Notes under the pieces: generated by a model
Databases searched by the model: none
The model's input: the letters and a program-made list of their open reading frames with translations, nothing else
Told to the model about the DNA's origin: nothing
Made by a program: the position numbers and the translations under genes
Assembly (NCBI RefSeq): GCF_036884655.1
Contig: NC_088340.1
Span: forward strand, 12,513,501-12,577,500
Direction of reading: 5' to 3'
DNA: 64,000 bases
Source of the DNA: Musa acuminata AAA Group
Lineage: Eukaryota > Streptophyta > Magnoliopsida > Zingiberales > Musaceae
Shown here: positions 49,620-59,894 of the stretch, one piece after another
Position numbering within the stretch: position 1 is the stretch's first letter
Layout: every line of letters starts with the position of its first letter

Positions 49620-51428
49620 TGTTAGGATCAAGAGTACTAAGAGGGGGGAGGGGGGTGAATTAGTGCAGCGGAAAACTTTCGACGATTGAAACTGTGTTTG
49701 CACGTTGAAATCCGATTCCGATGTAAAAATCGTTTCATGCAGATAATAACTTTGAAAGCTTACAGAAACGTATTTGAAGTAAAGTAAGGATGGTAGTTTG
49801 CAGTTAAGATAAATAGCATAAAGGAAATGCAAACCAGATTTTAGAGTGGTTCGGTCAAATGTGACCTACATCCACTTTCGGCTTCCTCCTCCGATAAGGT
49901 CATCGACGTCTACTAGAGGCCTTCCTTCAATAGGCGAAGGCCAACCACTCTTTTATAGTTTCACTCCTTTTGACGGGCTTAGGAGACAACCCTTACAGAA
50001 TTTTCTCTCCTCTCTTGAAAGATCAAAACTTGGAAGAAAAGAGGGAGAACTTCTAGCCTTTACAACACTTTTGAGCTCTAAAAATCACAAAGTAAGATTG
50101 GATTTTCGGTGCCCTTTCATGCAGGAAAGGGTGGGGTATATATAGGCCCCAAACTGATTTGAATTTGGAGCTCAAAAATGTAACATCTCGGATTTCTGGG
50201 GTCCTGGCGGTACTACCGCCAAACTGGGTCGTATGACCGCTTGACAGAGCTCGGAGACCGAGCTCTGGCGGTGCCACTGCCTGACAGGGGCGGTTGCACC
50301 GCACAGTCTCACTCGGAGACTGAGCCCAGGTGGTGCCACCGCCTGACTGGGGTGGTTGCACCGCCTAGTCTCGCTCAAAGACTGAGCCCAAGCGGTGCCA
50401 CCGCTTGACTGGGGTGGTTACACCACCTAGTCTCGCTCAGAGACTGAGCCCAGGTGGTGCCACCGCCTAACTGGGGTGGTTGCACTGCCCAGTCTCGCTC
50501 GGAGACTGAGCTCAGGCGGTGCCACCACCTAACTTGGGCAGTTGCATCGCCCAGCTTTCCTGGGAGACCATCTCCTGGGCGGTGCCACCGCCTGACAGGA
50601 ATTCTGGTCCGAATAGGTTGATCCATTCGGCCCAATTTGGGTCTATCAAGGGCCCAATTACCCCCAGATTAAGTTAATGGGATTACCTCCCATTCCTAAC
50701 TTAATCTACATGCTAACTACAATATTTCTTAAGACATTTACTGCAACTTGCTCCGGTGCGTCAATCGCTTCTTCCGGCGAACATCGGACTAACCTTCAGC
50801 GATGCTCCGGCAGACTTCTAGCAAACTCTTGGACTTACGATGATCCACTTGGCGAGTTCCGATGAGCTTCTTTAGCAAGCTCCTGGACTTCTCGATTTTT
50901 TCCCGTAGAACCTTCGACGACTGTCCGGACTTCCGTCAAACTCTCGAACTCCCAACGTGATCATAGTCTTGACTCTGGTGTAACTCCTGCTGCATGTCTT
51001 ACTTCCATCGTAGTTAATCCTACACATGTAAAACAAAACTTCGATCGAGACAATTAATGCTAAGCAATTTACCAAGTTGTCCGGCATGTCATTGGTCCCT
51101 CGACGCTTCGTCCGATTATTCGGTGCATCGTCCTCTCCTGCGGCCTATTGCCTAATCGGCCAGTTGACTCCGCAACTCCGATATCCTTGGCACAATACCC
51201 GCTCTTCTTGGCCCGATGCCCGAGTCCACGGCCCGAAGCCTTCTGTCAATACGTTGACCGAACCACCGGCCCGACGTCCAATCATCTGACATGTTCCTCC
51301 AGCCCATCATGATTTTTCCTACTTTAATTGTCTCATCCCGATTGAAGCATCATGCGTCACTCAAAATGCAGATTAAAACATAAACACAATTATCAATTGG
51401 TTTCATCATCAAAATACGAGATTCAACA
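49620..51428 (-). repeat. Element A 5' LTR
   Basis: The direct repeat of 43,478-45,192, bounded by TG and CA. It is longer by about 94 bp because it has two more 62-bp units (five in all, about 50,265-50,590) but lacks a short segment near 50,780 that the other LTR keeps (cgtgcttcccgcgaac). Confidence 0.92.
50265..50600 (+). repeat. 62-bp palindromic units in element A 5' LTR (5 copies)
   Basis: Five head-to-tail units with ggtgccaccgcctgac, ggttgcaccgcc-type half-palindromes and tctcgctcggagactgagccca. The copies have several internal differences, so they are not recent slippage products alone. Confidence 0.88.
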
Positions 51429-51433
51429 GAGAC

Positions 51434-51575
51434 AACCTTTGTAAGTCTCACACCTCTCTTAGACCAAGCCCAAAACTTAAAGAGGAGGACACTTAGCACT
51501 TTTTTTAACTCAGAATAACAACCCCTTTCTACTCTTTTTTTTGCTTACCCAAGCAGGAAAATATGAGGTATTTAT
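51434..51575 (-). repeat. Element B 3' LTR, piece 2
   Basis: It continues B's LTR after element A: aacctttgtaagtctcacac, agaggaggacacttagcac, ttgcttacccaagcagg. It matches 59,336-59,475 in the other B LTR. It ends with tttat (51,571-51,575), the target site of element E. Confidence 0.88.
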
Positions 51576-54500
51576 TATAACATCCCTCATTTTTGAAAAT
51601 TTTATAAGGGTTTATTTGTAATGTAGGAACCTAAATGTAAATCTTAATAATTTGAGATAATTTATGAAAGATTTATATTAAGTTAAAAAAAAATAGAGGA
51701 CATGTGTCACTAGCTAACTTAAGGAGGGTGCCGCCTATGTTTATTCTAAGGATGACACATAGGCTTCTTTCATGCATGCTTACCACCTAGTAATTCTTAT
51801 GTTAGCTAAACCTAAGTAATTAAATGAGAAACTAAAGGAAAACTTAAGAGCTGCAACCAGCGTAAGTTTGAGAAGAGAAGGAAGATAAATTGAAGTAGAG
51901 GAAGAAAAAGCTTTACTTTGGCTTGAGATTTTGCATCAATTTCACACATTTAGGACTTAAATTTTTCTAAGGCAAGTGTTCTAACCCCTTTCTACATAAC
52001 TCTTGATCTCTGATTTCATCTTAATCTTGAAAATTTTGGAATATTTTGGCTTTATCTATAATATTTCGGTCGTTTGGGAATAAAACTGTGAATCTAATTT
52101 TTTTTTTGAGATTTGACCTTTCTGTATTGTTCTAGCCATAACTTTCTATACCGATTTTTTATTTAGAAGAAACTAAATTTATCTGAAAATATGCTAATAG
52201 CCCTTTCTTTTAACACTATTATTAACAAATTTGGAGTCTAATTGCATATCCAAACTATTATTTCAATTAATCATATGAAATCTATAAAATAGAGACTATC
52301 GATTTTGACCTTTTAGTACTCTCTTACTTATAACTCTCTGTTGTAAACTCTGATTTATACAAAATATGATTTATCATAAACTAGACTCATTAATCTTTCT
52401 GTGCATATCTGATTTGAATGATTTGGAGCATAAATTCCTATTAAATCATCTATTCTAATCAACTCTATAAATTCTACAAAATAGAGATAATGTTCTTTAA
52501 CCTTTGGTTACTAAATTATTTATAACTCCTCATTGGGAACTCCTATTCATAAAAAAATTGATTTATCTAAATCTAGATTGATACATCTTTCGAATGACAT
52601 TAAGTTTATGAAAATTGGAGTATAATTGATTATCTAAATAATTCATGCAATATGCCTCTCAAATTATACCAGAATCGAGCTTTGGAAATTGATTTTAGCT
52701 AACATTCTTACTTCAATTGAGCCTTATATTATTGCTTTGAATTCCTATATACTCTTGTCCTTTAATTATTTGTATACCTGAATCTATTATGTAAAGTTCA
52801 TGTTTGTATTGCAATGTTTCGTATTGGCATATACATTCTATTATTCTGCATGTATTTCCGATATATCCCAATTTATTATTCACAATACCTTTTGTACTCT
52901 AGCGTTTGTGGAATAATATGAAACTTTGCTAGAAATGGTAAAGAGATTATTTAGACCTTTGCTAGAAATGGTAAAGAGTATGTGCCTAGAGCCCGCGATG
53001 CTCTAGATTTTGTTTGGTAGTCATTCAGAAATGGATGAACCATATTATGTTATAATCCCACTTCACCATCTATATATTTGATATGATATCCAGAGCTTTG
53101 GTTATGTGCTTCTATATGTGCTTTGGATAAGAATGAAATGTATGCAATGTCAAATGCGACATTTGAGCTTTTGTTTCGTATTTGTTCTTTGATATGCTCC
53201 GAAATGTTTCATCCGCTACTGATATGCTTTGAAATGTTTCATCCATCACTAATATATTTTGAAATGTTTCATCCGCCATTGATATGCTTCGAAATATTTC
53301 ATATGTCATTGATATGCTCCGAAACATTTTATATGCCATTGATATGCTCCAAAATGCTTCATATGCCATTGATATGTTCCAAAGCATTTTATAAGCCATT
53401 GATATGTTCCAAAATATTTCATCCGCCATTGATATGCTCCGAAATGTTTCATATTCCATTGATATACTTCGAAACATTTCATATGCCATTGATATGCTCT
53501 AAAATATTTCATATGCCATTGATATATTCTGAAATATTTCATACGCCATTGATATGTTCCGAAAAGTTTCATCCGCCATTGATATACTTCGAAATATTTC
53601 ATTCGCCATTGATATGCTCTGAAATGTTTCATATGCCATTGATATGCTACGAAACATTTCATACACTATTGATATGCTTCAAAATGTTTCATATGCCATT
53701 GATATATTCCGAAACATTTCATACGTCATTGATATGTTCCAAAATATTTCATATATCATTGATATACTCCGAAATATTTCATTTGTTATTGATATGCTCC
53801 AAAACATTTCATACACTATTGATATGCTCCGAAATATCTCATATGCCATCGATATGCTTCAAAATGTTTAATATGTTATTGATATGCTCCGAAATATTTC
53901 ATAAGCCATTGATATATTCCAAAATGCTTTATATGTCATTGATATGTTTCGAAGCATTTCATATGCCATTGATATGTTCTGAAATATTTCATCCACCATT
54001 AATATGTTTTAAAATATTTTATCTGCCATTGACATGCTCCGAAAGGTTTCATATGCCATTGACATGTTCTGAAACATTTCATATGCCATTGATATATTCC
54101 AAAATATTTTATATGCCATTGATATCTTCTGAAACATTTAATACGCCATTGATATGCTCCGAAATATTTCATCCGCCATTGATATGCTCCGAAATGTTTC
54201 ATATGCCATTGATATGCTCCGAAACTTTTCATTTGCCATTAATATGCTCTGAAATATCTCATATACCATTGAAATGCTCTAAAACATTCTCCTTTCGCCT
54301 TGATATGCTCCAAAATGTTTCATATGCTATTGATATGGCCCATAACATTTTATACGCTATTGATATGCCTCGTAATGCTACTCATATAATTGAAATGCTC
54401 TAATTAGTCTTTACTCCCTTATTATGAACAAAACATACTTCGAATGAAATGACATTGTAATTCTGCATTCATCGAGTGGCTATCTATGAACTCTTGTATC

Positions 54501-55102
54501 CCTGCCTTGTATTTGGTTTCTTATTTATTTTGAAACTGTCCTCTTTCACTATGGATATGTTAGTCGCTTGCTGAGCTCTATATGCTCACCCTATTACTAT
54601 ATAAAATTTTCAGGATAGCTTATCGCATGCTAAAATGTTTAAATTGAGTTGAGCCTATGGAAAACTAGAAGACTTTGGGAAAACCTTTAGTGGACGATAT
54701 GTTTTTATTGTATAAGTATATTTGGTGTCTAATAGAATGTTGATGGTAAATATGAACTTATGTGTTTTGTAAAAGTTTAAAGAACCTCTCATTATTTAGG
54801 ATTTTGGAGTGTTAAGTTAATTTGTGTAATGATGTTAACATTTGATAAATATTGATTTTTGTGATTGTATAGAATACCACACTTATGGATTTATGAGGTG
54901 GCTATTGTCTTGGTGAGTTGGCTTCAGATTTTATGATTCATCGAGTGATGTAATATATGATTTTAAACTACACAAGTTTTATGAATTGTGGAATTATGGA
55001 TGTGAATGACTTGAATGTTTTCTTAGTGTCCTCAAATGTGTATTTGAATCCTAGAATGAATTATTGTTGAATTATAATATTATCGATTTGGGAGGCGTGA
55101 TA
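51576..55102 (+). mobile_element. Element E: about 3.5-kb putative solo LTR of a Ty3/gypsy (Tekay/Del-like) element
   Basis: It starts TATAACATCCCTCATTTTTG and ends GGGAGGCGTGATA, which look like mutated TGTAACATCCC...GGCGTGACA LTR ends. It is flanked by the 5-bp duplication tttat (51,571-51,575 and 55,103-55,107). The flanks join to match B's uninterrupted LTR. No gag, pol, PBS or internal LTR boundary was seen, so a solo LTR is the simplest reading. The passage near 54,560-54,615 (gcttgctgagctctatatgctcaccc, then ttttcag) resembles the downstream part of Tekay/Del LTRs; the clade is inference. The interior holds three weak repeats of about 170 bp (52,050-52,700) and a 30-bp minisatellite. 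Confidence 0.75.
53191..54401 (+). repeat. 30-bp minisatellite, about 40 copies, within element E
   Basis: The unit is gatatgctccgaaatatttc followed by atatgccatt. About 37 units run in perfect 30-base register from 53,191 to 54,300, then after a 1-base shift about three more diverged units follow. Because 30 is divisible by three, long open frames appear on both strands with a 10-residue period (such as ICSEMFHMPL). They have no sign of being genes. Confidence 0.95.
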
Positions 55103-55107
55103 TTTAT

Positions 55108-55820
55108 AGACCCCAAATGGATTCAAATTTAGAGCCAAAAAGGGTCGCATCCCGGGTTTCCGGGGTATTGGGCGGTACCACCGCCTACATACTAACACTG
55201 GACAGTACCACTGCCCAATTTGGTGGTACCACCGCCTAACAGCCTCATAGATTGAGCTCTTTGAAACCAAGCCTCTAGCGATGGCACCGCTTGACCCAAC
55301 TTTAGGGTCACTAAATGTGCATTCTAATAGGCCCAAATCAACCTTAGATTAGGCCCAATGAGATTCTAATTGAGTTGGTCTAATTATATTCAAAATCAAC
55401 TCAATTACAACCTAGACTACTTCAATCAAGATATAATTGATTACAAGCATGAATTACATGTTGTCCAACATGTCATTGGTTCATCCAATGCTTCGTCCGA
55501 CCCTTCGGCGCATTGTCCTCTCCTTCGACGTATTGCCCAATCGACATATTGACCTCCACAACATCCGATCTCCTTGGTACAATTTTTGATCTTTTTGGTC
55601 TGATACTTGAACTCATGCCACGAAGCCTTCTACCGACACGTCGACCAGTTCTCCGACCCGATGTCCAATCTTCTGATATTTTTCATTTTGGCCTAATATC
55701 TGATTCCACTACTTCAATCAATTTATCTTTCACTGATTGAAGCTAGTCCTATGTTACTTAAACACACATTAGATCATAACTTTATTAATTGGTTTCATCA
55801 TCAAAATCCAAGATTCAATA
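55108..55820 (-). repeat. Element B 3' LTR, piece 3
   Basis: It resumes at agaccccaaatgg after E. It contains ggcggtaccaccgcc-type palindromes (55,172-55,235) related to those in element A, and ends agattcaata at 55,820 (CA mutated to TA), just before the PPT. Confidence 0.85.
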
Positions 55821-55834
55821 ATCTCTCCCTTTTT
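55821..55834 (-). other. Polypurine tract of element B
   Basis: On the minus strand it reads AAAAAGGGAGAGAT directly before the 3' LTR. It is the counterpart of the tract at 45,193. Confidence 0.82.
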
Positions 55835-57477
55835 GATGATGATAACTAATTGATGATAGAGTTTAATTGAACTCCCCTTATAAATTTGTCATATTGATAG
55901 AACTTTTGAATTCATGAGTATCATGAGTGTTTCATTATTGCATGCATCATGAATATTGAAAAAACCAAAAAAATCAATTGATTATATTATTTCATGCATC
56001 ATAAAATCATGCATAATAATTTTAAAATATAAAATTTTATCATACCATGCATGATCATCATCATAACTTCTCTCTCTTTATCATCAACAAAAAGGAGAAA
56101 AGTGTAACTATTAAGTTTTTTGAAATATGCAAGTATTACAACACTTTAGAGCATGCATGCTAGCAAGTTTTAAAGATATACAAGTTTAACAATTTTGCTT
56201 TTCTTGAGATGTGCAAGTTAATAATTTTTTCTCCTTGAAATGTGCAAGCTAACAATCTTTAAAAAATAATACAAGATAGTAAATAGCAAGTTTTACATCA
56301 TTTTAGAATATAATAGCTAGCAAGTTTTAGGGAAGTGAAGTTTAGCAATTTTGCTTTTCTTTGCAATTTTCAAGCTAGCAAGTTTTTCTCCTTGAAATGT
56401 GGAAGCTAGCAAGATTTCTTTTTTTCTTTGTGATATGTAAGCTAGCAAGACTTTTCTCCCCTTTTGTTATTGTCAAAGAGAAGGGAAGAATATAATAGTA
56501 TAATTTTTCTCACTTTTTTTACATCAATGATTTAATAATATCATGAGATATACAAATCATAAATACATGGCAATTGTACATAATGAAAATCATATCATGA
56601 AAGATAATATCAAAGATCATGTGAATACCAAAAGACATGATTTATTTTGATAAATCTCTTAAATAATAAAAAAAACTTAGGAGATCAAATAGTAAGAAAA
56701 TTTGAAGTCATGAATTCTGAAAAAGATATTCTCTTTTATAAATAGCAAAAAAGGTACATAGGAGAATAAAAGATCTTGATTCATGTATAAAAAATCTCAA
56801 GTTGTCAAGATCATGATTTATATATTAATAATTTCAAGTTATAATTCCTAGAATTCAAAATAAAAATCATGATTCATTTAGATACTTCTCCTTTTGTAAA
56901 TAGTGAAAAAGAAACATAGGAGATAAAAGATCTTGATTCATTTAGAATAAATCTCCAGTATCAAGTGAAAGATTTGGAACAAAATCATTCAAAATTAAAT
57001 AGTCAAAATCACTTCCATAGTTCAAAAGATTCATAAAATAACATAAATTCACCGATCTCTTATTGAAAAACTCGATAAGATAGAGATTGAAAGAAAAATA
57101 CATTCCCTTTTTATGTGTTTCAATTTATGTGATTTATTTCACATAAGCATACCTTTGTCTTTTATGCCAAACAAAAACATGCATTATCGTTTAAAATTAA
57201 AAAAACAAATTTCATCATAAAAATCAACAAAATCAATAAATTATAAATCATAAAAATCATCATTACTTCAAATCATCATGCATAATTAAATCATTAAATC
57301 ATCAAGTATGATTTTATTAAACATAAAGTATTTTCAATCAAAATCATTTTATTTCGGCTAGTGAGCTTTGTGAAGTATGTTGGATATTTGATCATAAGCT
57401 TTGAACATCCACTATCAAAATTTTATTTTTGCTCATAGTTTTTGATTGTAGAGTTGTCTATAAGAAAGATGGGATTG
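55835..57477 (-). other. Element B internal non-coding region
   Basis: A+T-rich sequence with no pol. At about 56,100-56,450 there is an array of gcaagctagcaa-type motifs with ttttgcttttcttt between, matching in kind the array in element A. The remainder is rich in aaatcatgat words. Confidence 0.7.
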
Positions 57478-58860
57478 TTATAGGTACCAATTTGATTTTT
57501 GGTCTCTCATGGTTGGATTACCTATCTTGTTTTTAAACATAAGGTCATTTATAGTTCCTTTAGAAACCCAAACTAATTTACGCAAGTCATATCCTTTAAA
57601 TGAACATTTATATACAAAATGACCATGTCTATCACAAAAATTACATTTGTTTTCAAGGAAAACATTTAATGTGGGTCCTTTAATAAATGTGGTTGGCTTT
57701 TGTTGAGTGTTATTACTCACGAAGCCAATTCCTTCTTTTCTACGAACATGATTCTTATTGGCAAGAATCATGTTTAAAGATTTATTACCAATTTTAAATT
57801 TATTTAATATTTGTTGTAATAACAAAATTTCCTTTTTACATGAATCTAGTTCTTCACATTTAGTGCAAGGAGTTAACATACAATTATCATGCTCATTTTT
57901 AAAATTTTTAAATTCACTAGTAAGAGAAGCATGATCCTTTTTTAGCAACTTATATTTTTTATCAACTAGCTTACATTCATCAAATAAATCATGGAAAACA
58001 TTTAGTAATTCATCGTAAGTTAAAGACATTTTAGTTGAGTTGTATACCTCATCGTCGAAAGCCATAAGGAGTAGTTCGCCATCTCGCCTTTGTTGGTTTG
58101 CCCCTCATCTTCGGATGTACTTGATTTGTCCCATGTCACATTGAATGCTTTCTTCTTTTTTGGTAGCTTTTTCGATTTATAGTAAGTTGTTGTGTCATTT
58201 TTAAGTTCATTTTTAAAATTAATCTTTTTCATGAACTTTTTAATTTTTTTTATCAAAAGTTTTATGTCATCATCACTTAAGTTTTCTCTCAAGTGGTCTT
58301 CTTTTGTTTTAAGTATCAAATTCTTCCTATTCTTTGAAAGGTTATTCTCAAGTTCATCATGTGCTATATATGTCATTTTATAGGTCACTAAAGACCTGAT
58401 AAATTCTTCAAGCGAAAAGTTATTTAATTCTTTTACATCTTGTATTGCTGTTACTTTAGGATCCCAACTTTTTCGAAAGACCTTAATATCTTGTTAACAA
58501 GTTCAAAATTAAAAAATTTTTTACCAAGTACTTTTAGACCATTGACAATATTCGTAAAACAGGAGTACATGTCTCCAATAGTTTTGCTTGGTTTCATATG
58601 AAATAACTCATAGCTATAAACCAAAAGATTAATTTTTGACTCTTTAACCCTACTTGTGCCTTCGTGTGTGACTTTAAGTGTGTGCTAAATCTCATGTACA
58701 TCACTTTAGCATTCAAAGAGAAAGTCTTCTTCTCTAAATCATTCCATTCGTTCATTGGTTTATAAGACTTTTCAAAACTACTTTCAACAATGTTCCATAA
58801 ATCAAAATCCATAGAAAGCAAGATAATTTTCATTCTAGTTTTCCAATATGTGTAGTCCAT
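57478..58860 (-). pseudogene. Copia gag of element B with zinc knuckle, frameshifted
   Basis: Minus-strand frames 58,860-58,594, 58,388-58,020 and 58,065-57,478 make a copia gag: YWKTRMKIILLSMDFDLWNI, PMNEWNDLEKKTFSLNAK, a Lys/Asp-rich middle, KGEMANYSL then MAFDDEV, a coiled-coil-like stretch, and the CCHC knuckle CNFCDRHGHFVYKC near 57,605-57,646 (C-x2-C-x4-H-x4-C). A one-base shift near 58,060 separates the last two frames. After the knuckle, coding ends with no protease or pol. Confidence 0.85.
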
Positions 58861-58955
58861 CCAATTGAATATAGGAGGACAAGTGATAGAAAGACCCTTT
58901 TAATTGTTAGTAAAAGTTATTTCTCTTGGGTGTTAAACCGAATGAGAAAAATCTT

Positions 58956-58967
58956 TGCTCTGATACC
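58956..58967 (-). other. Primer binding site of element B (initiator Met tRNA)
   Basis: The minus strand reads TGGTATCAGAGC, a perfect match to the common initiator-Met-tRNA PBS, two bases inside the 5' LTR. Confidence 0.9.
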
Positions 58968-58969
58968 AA

Positions 58970-59550
58970 CTGTTAGGACTAAAATCGACACTAAGAGGGG
59001 GGGGGGGGGGGGGAGTGAATTAGTGCTTGCATAAAAATTACGTCGATTTAAAAACTTGTTCAACGTAGAAAAACTGTTTCGATAAAGGCTGTATCGAAAA
59101 GTGTTTAAGTTTGACTTAGAGTAAATGTAAAGTGAAGTGAGTAGTTAAGTAATCAATAAAAGTAAGCGGCAAAGGAAAAGAGTACACCGAATTTATAGTG
59201 GTTTGGTCATTCCAACCTACGTCCACTCTCGATTCCTCTTCACTCGAGACCACCGACTTTCACTACCAATCTTCTTTCCAATGGGTGAAGATCAACTATC
59301 CTTATAACTCTTTCTCATTTTCACAAGTTTAGGAGATAACCTTTATAAGCCTCACACCTCTCTTAGACTAAGCCCGTAACTTAAAGAGGAGGACACTTAG
59401 CACTTTTTCAACTCAGAATAGCAACTCCTTTCTACTCTTTTTTCTTGCTTACCCAAGTAGAAAAGAATGAGATATTTATAGACCCCAAGTAGGAAAGAGT
59501 AAGGTATTTACCCAGGTTTTCGGGGTACTAGTGGTACTACTAGTCATAGG
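58970..59550 (-). repeat. Element B 5' LTR, truncated by element F
   Basis: It starts tgttaggactaaaatcgac and has an 18-G run at 58,996-59,013. It matches the pieces at 43,120, 51,434 and 55,103 in order, and breaks at 59,550 after tagtcatagg where element F begins. Confidence 0.88.
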
Positions 59551-59864
59551 TGCCCTATAAGCCAATCACATGAGTGATGACACGTGTGACTTGACTGATA
59601 AGACCCTAAAGTCTTATCGTAAAAAAGAAGAAGAGAAAGGGGATGATCACTTTGAGGGGATCGGCCTCCTTGATCGCTTCGAGGGGATCGGCCTCCTAGG
59701 ATTTGTCAAAAGACAGAATAATATTTTTCATAGATGATCGAAAAGAAGCAGTTACATCCCTATTTCTAGAGTTCTGACTTTAGCTAAACTAAACAGACTT
59801 AATAAATACGCAGAAAATAAAAGGAAAGAATAAAAAATAAAAGGAAAAATAAAAGGATCCTAAC
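59551..59864 (-). repeat. Element F 3' LTR
   Basis: It is bounded by TG and CA on the + strand (tgccctataa and cctaaca) and sits next to a PPT. It contains a repeated ggggatcggcctcct (about 59,657 and 59,684). The matching 5' LTR is not in the window, so the left boundary rests on the break in element B's LTR. Confidence 0.8.
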
Positions 59865-59880
59865 AATCCCGCCTCCTTTA
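59865..59880 (-). other. Polypurine tract of element F
   Basis: On the minus strand it reads TTAAAGGAGGCGGGAT directly before the LTR's TGTTAGGATCC. Confidence 0.85.
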
Positions 59881-59894
59881 ATTCAGCCTTGTCC

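Larger units (their letters stand above)
43478..51428 (-). mobile_element. SIRE-like copia element A, gag-only, with intact TSD
   Basis: The 7,951-bp element starts TGTTAGGATCAAGAG and ends ATTCAACA, flanked by the 5-bp duplication gagac (43,473-43,477 and 51,429-51,433). The LTRs are 43,478-45,192 (1,715 bp) and 49,620-51,428 (1,809 bp). The PBS at 49,606-49,617 and the PPT at 45,193 show the element is on the minus strand. Internal sequence (4.4 kb) holds only an N-terminal gag remnant at 48,625-49,482; the other 3.4 kb is A+T rich with no pol. Removal of the element and one gagac restores the sequence of element B's LTR, proving the insertion. Confidence 0.92.
43120..59550 (-). mobile_element. 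SIRE-like copia element B, gag-only, split by three later insertions
   Basis: The left LTR starts at 43,120 (tgataggactg, mutated from tgttaggactg) and resumes after insertions at 51,434-51,575 and 55,108-55,820, about 1.2 kb in sum. The internal part is 55,821-58,969. The right LTR starts at 58,970 (tgttaggacta) and is broken at 59,551 by element F. Both LTR starts continue with aaatcgacactaagagg, a G run, and gaattagtgcttgcataaaa. The minus orientation is set by the PBS at 58,956-58,967 and the PPT at 55,821. Only gag is present between the LTRs. The right terminus and second TSD are outside the window. Confidence 0.85.

Noticed and set aside
44078..50600. GGCGGT-CCACCGCC palindromes as regulatory operators
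   Set aside because: They lie in retrotransposon LTRs as part of a 62-bp tandem unit.
53191..54401. 30-bp regular repeat as a CRISPR array
   Set aside because: Units are head to tail with no unique spacers, in a plant retrotransposon LTR.
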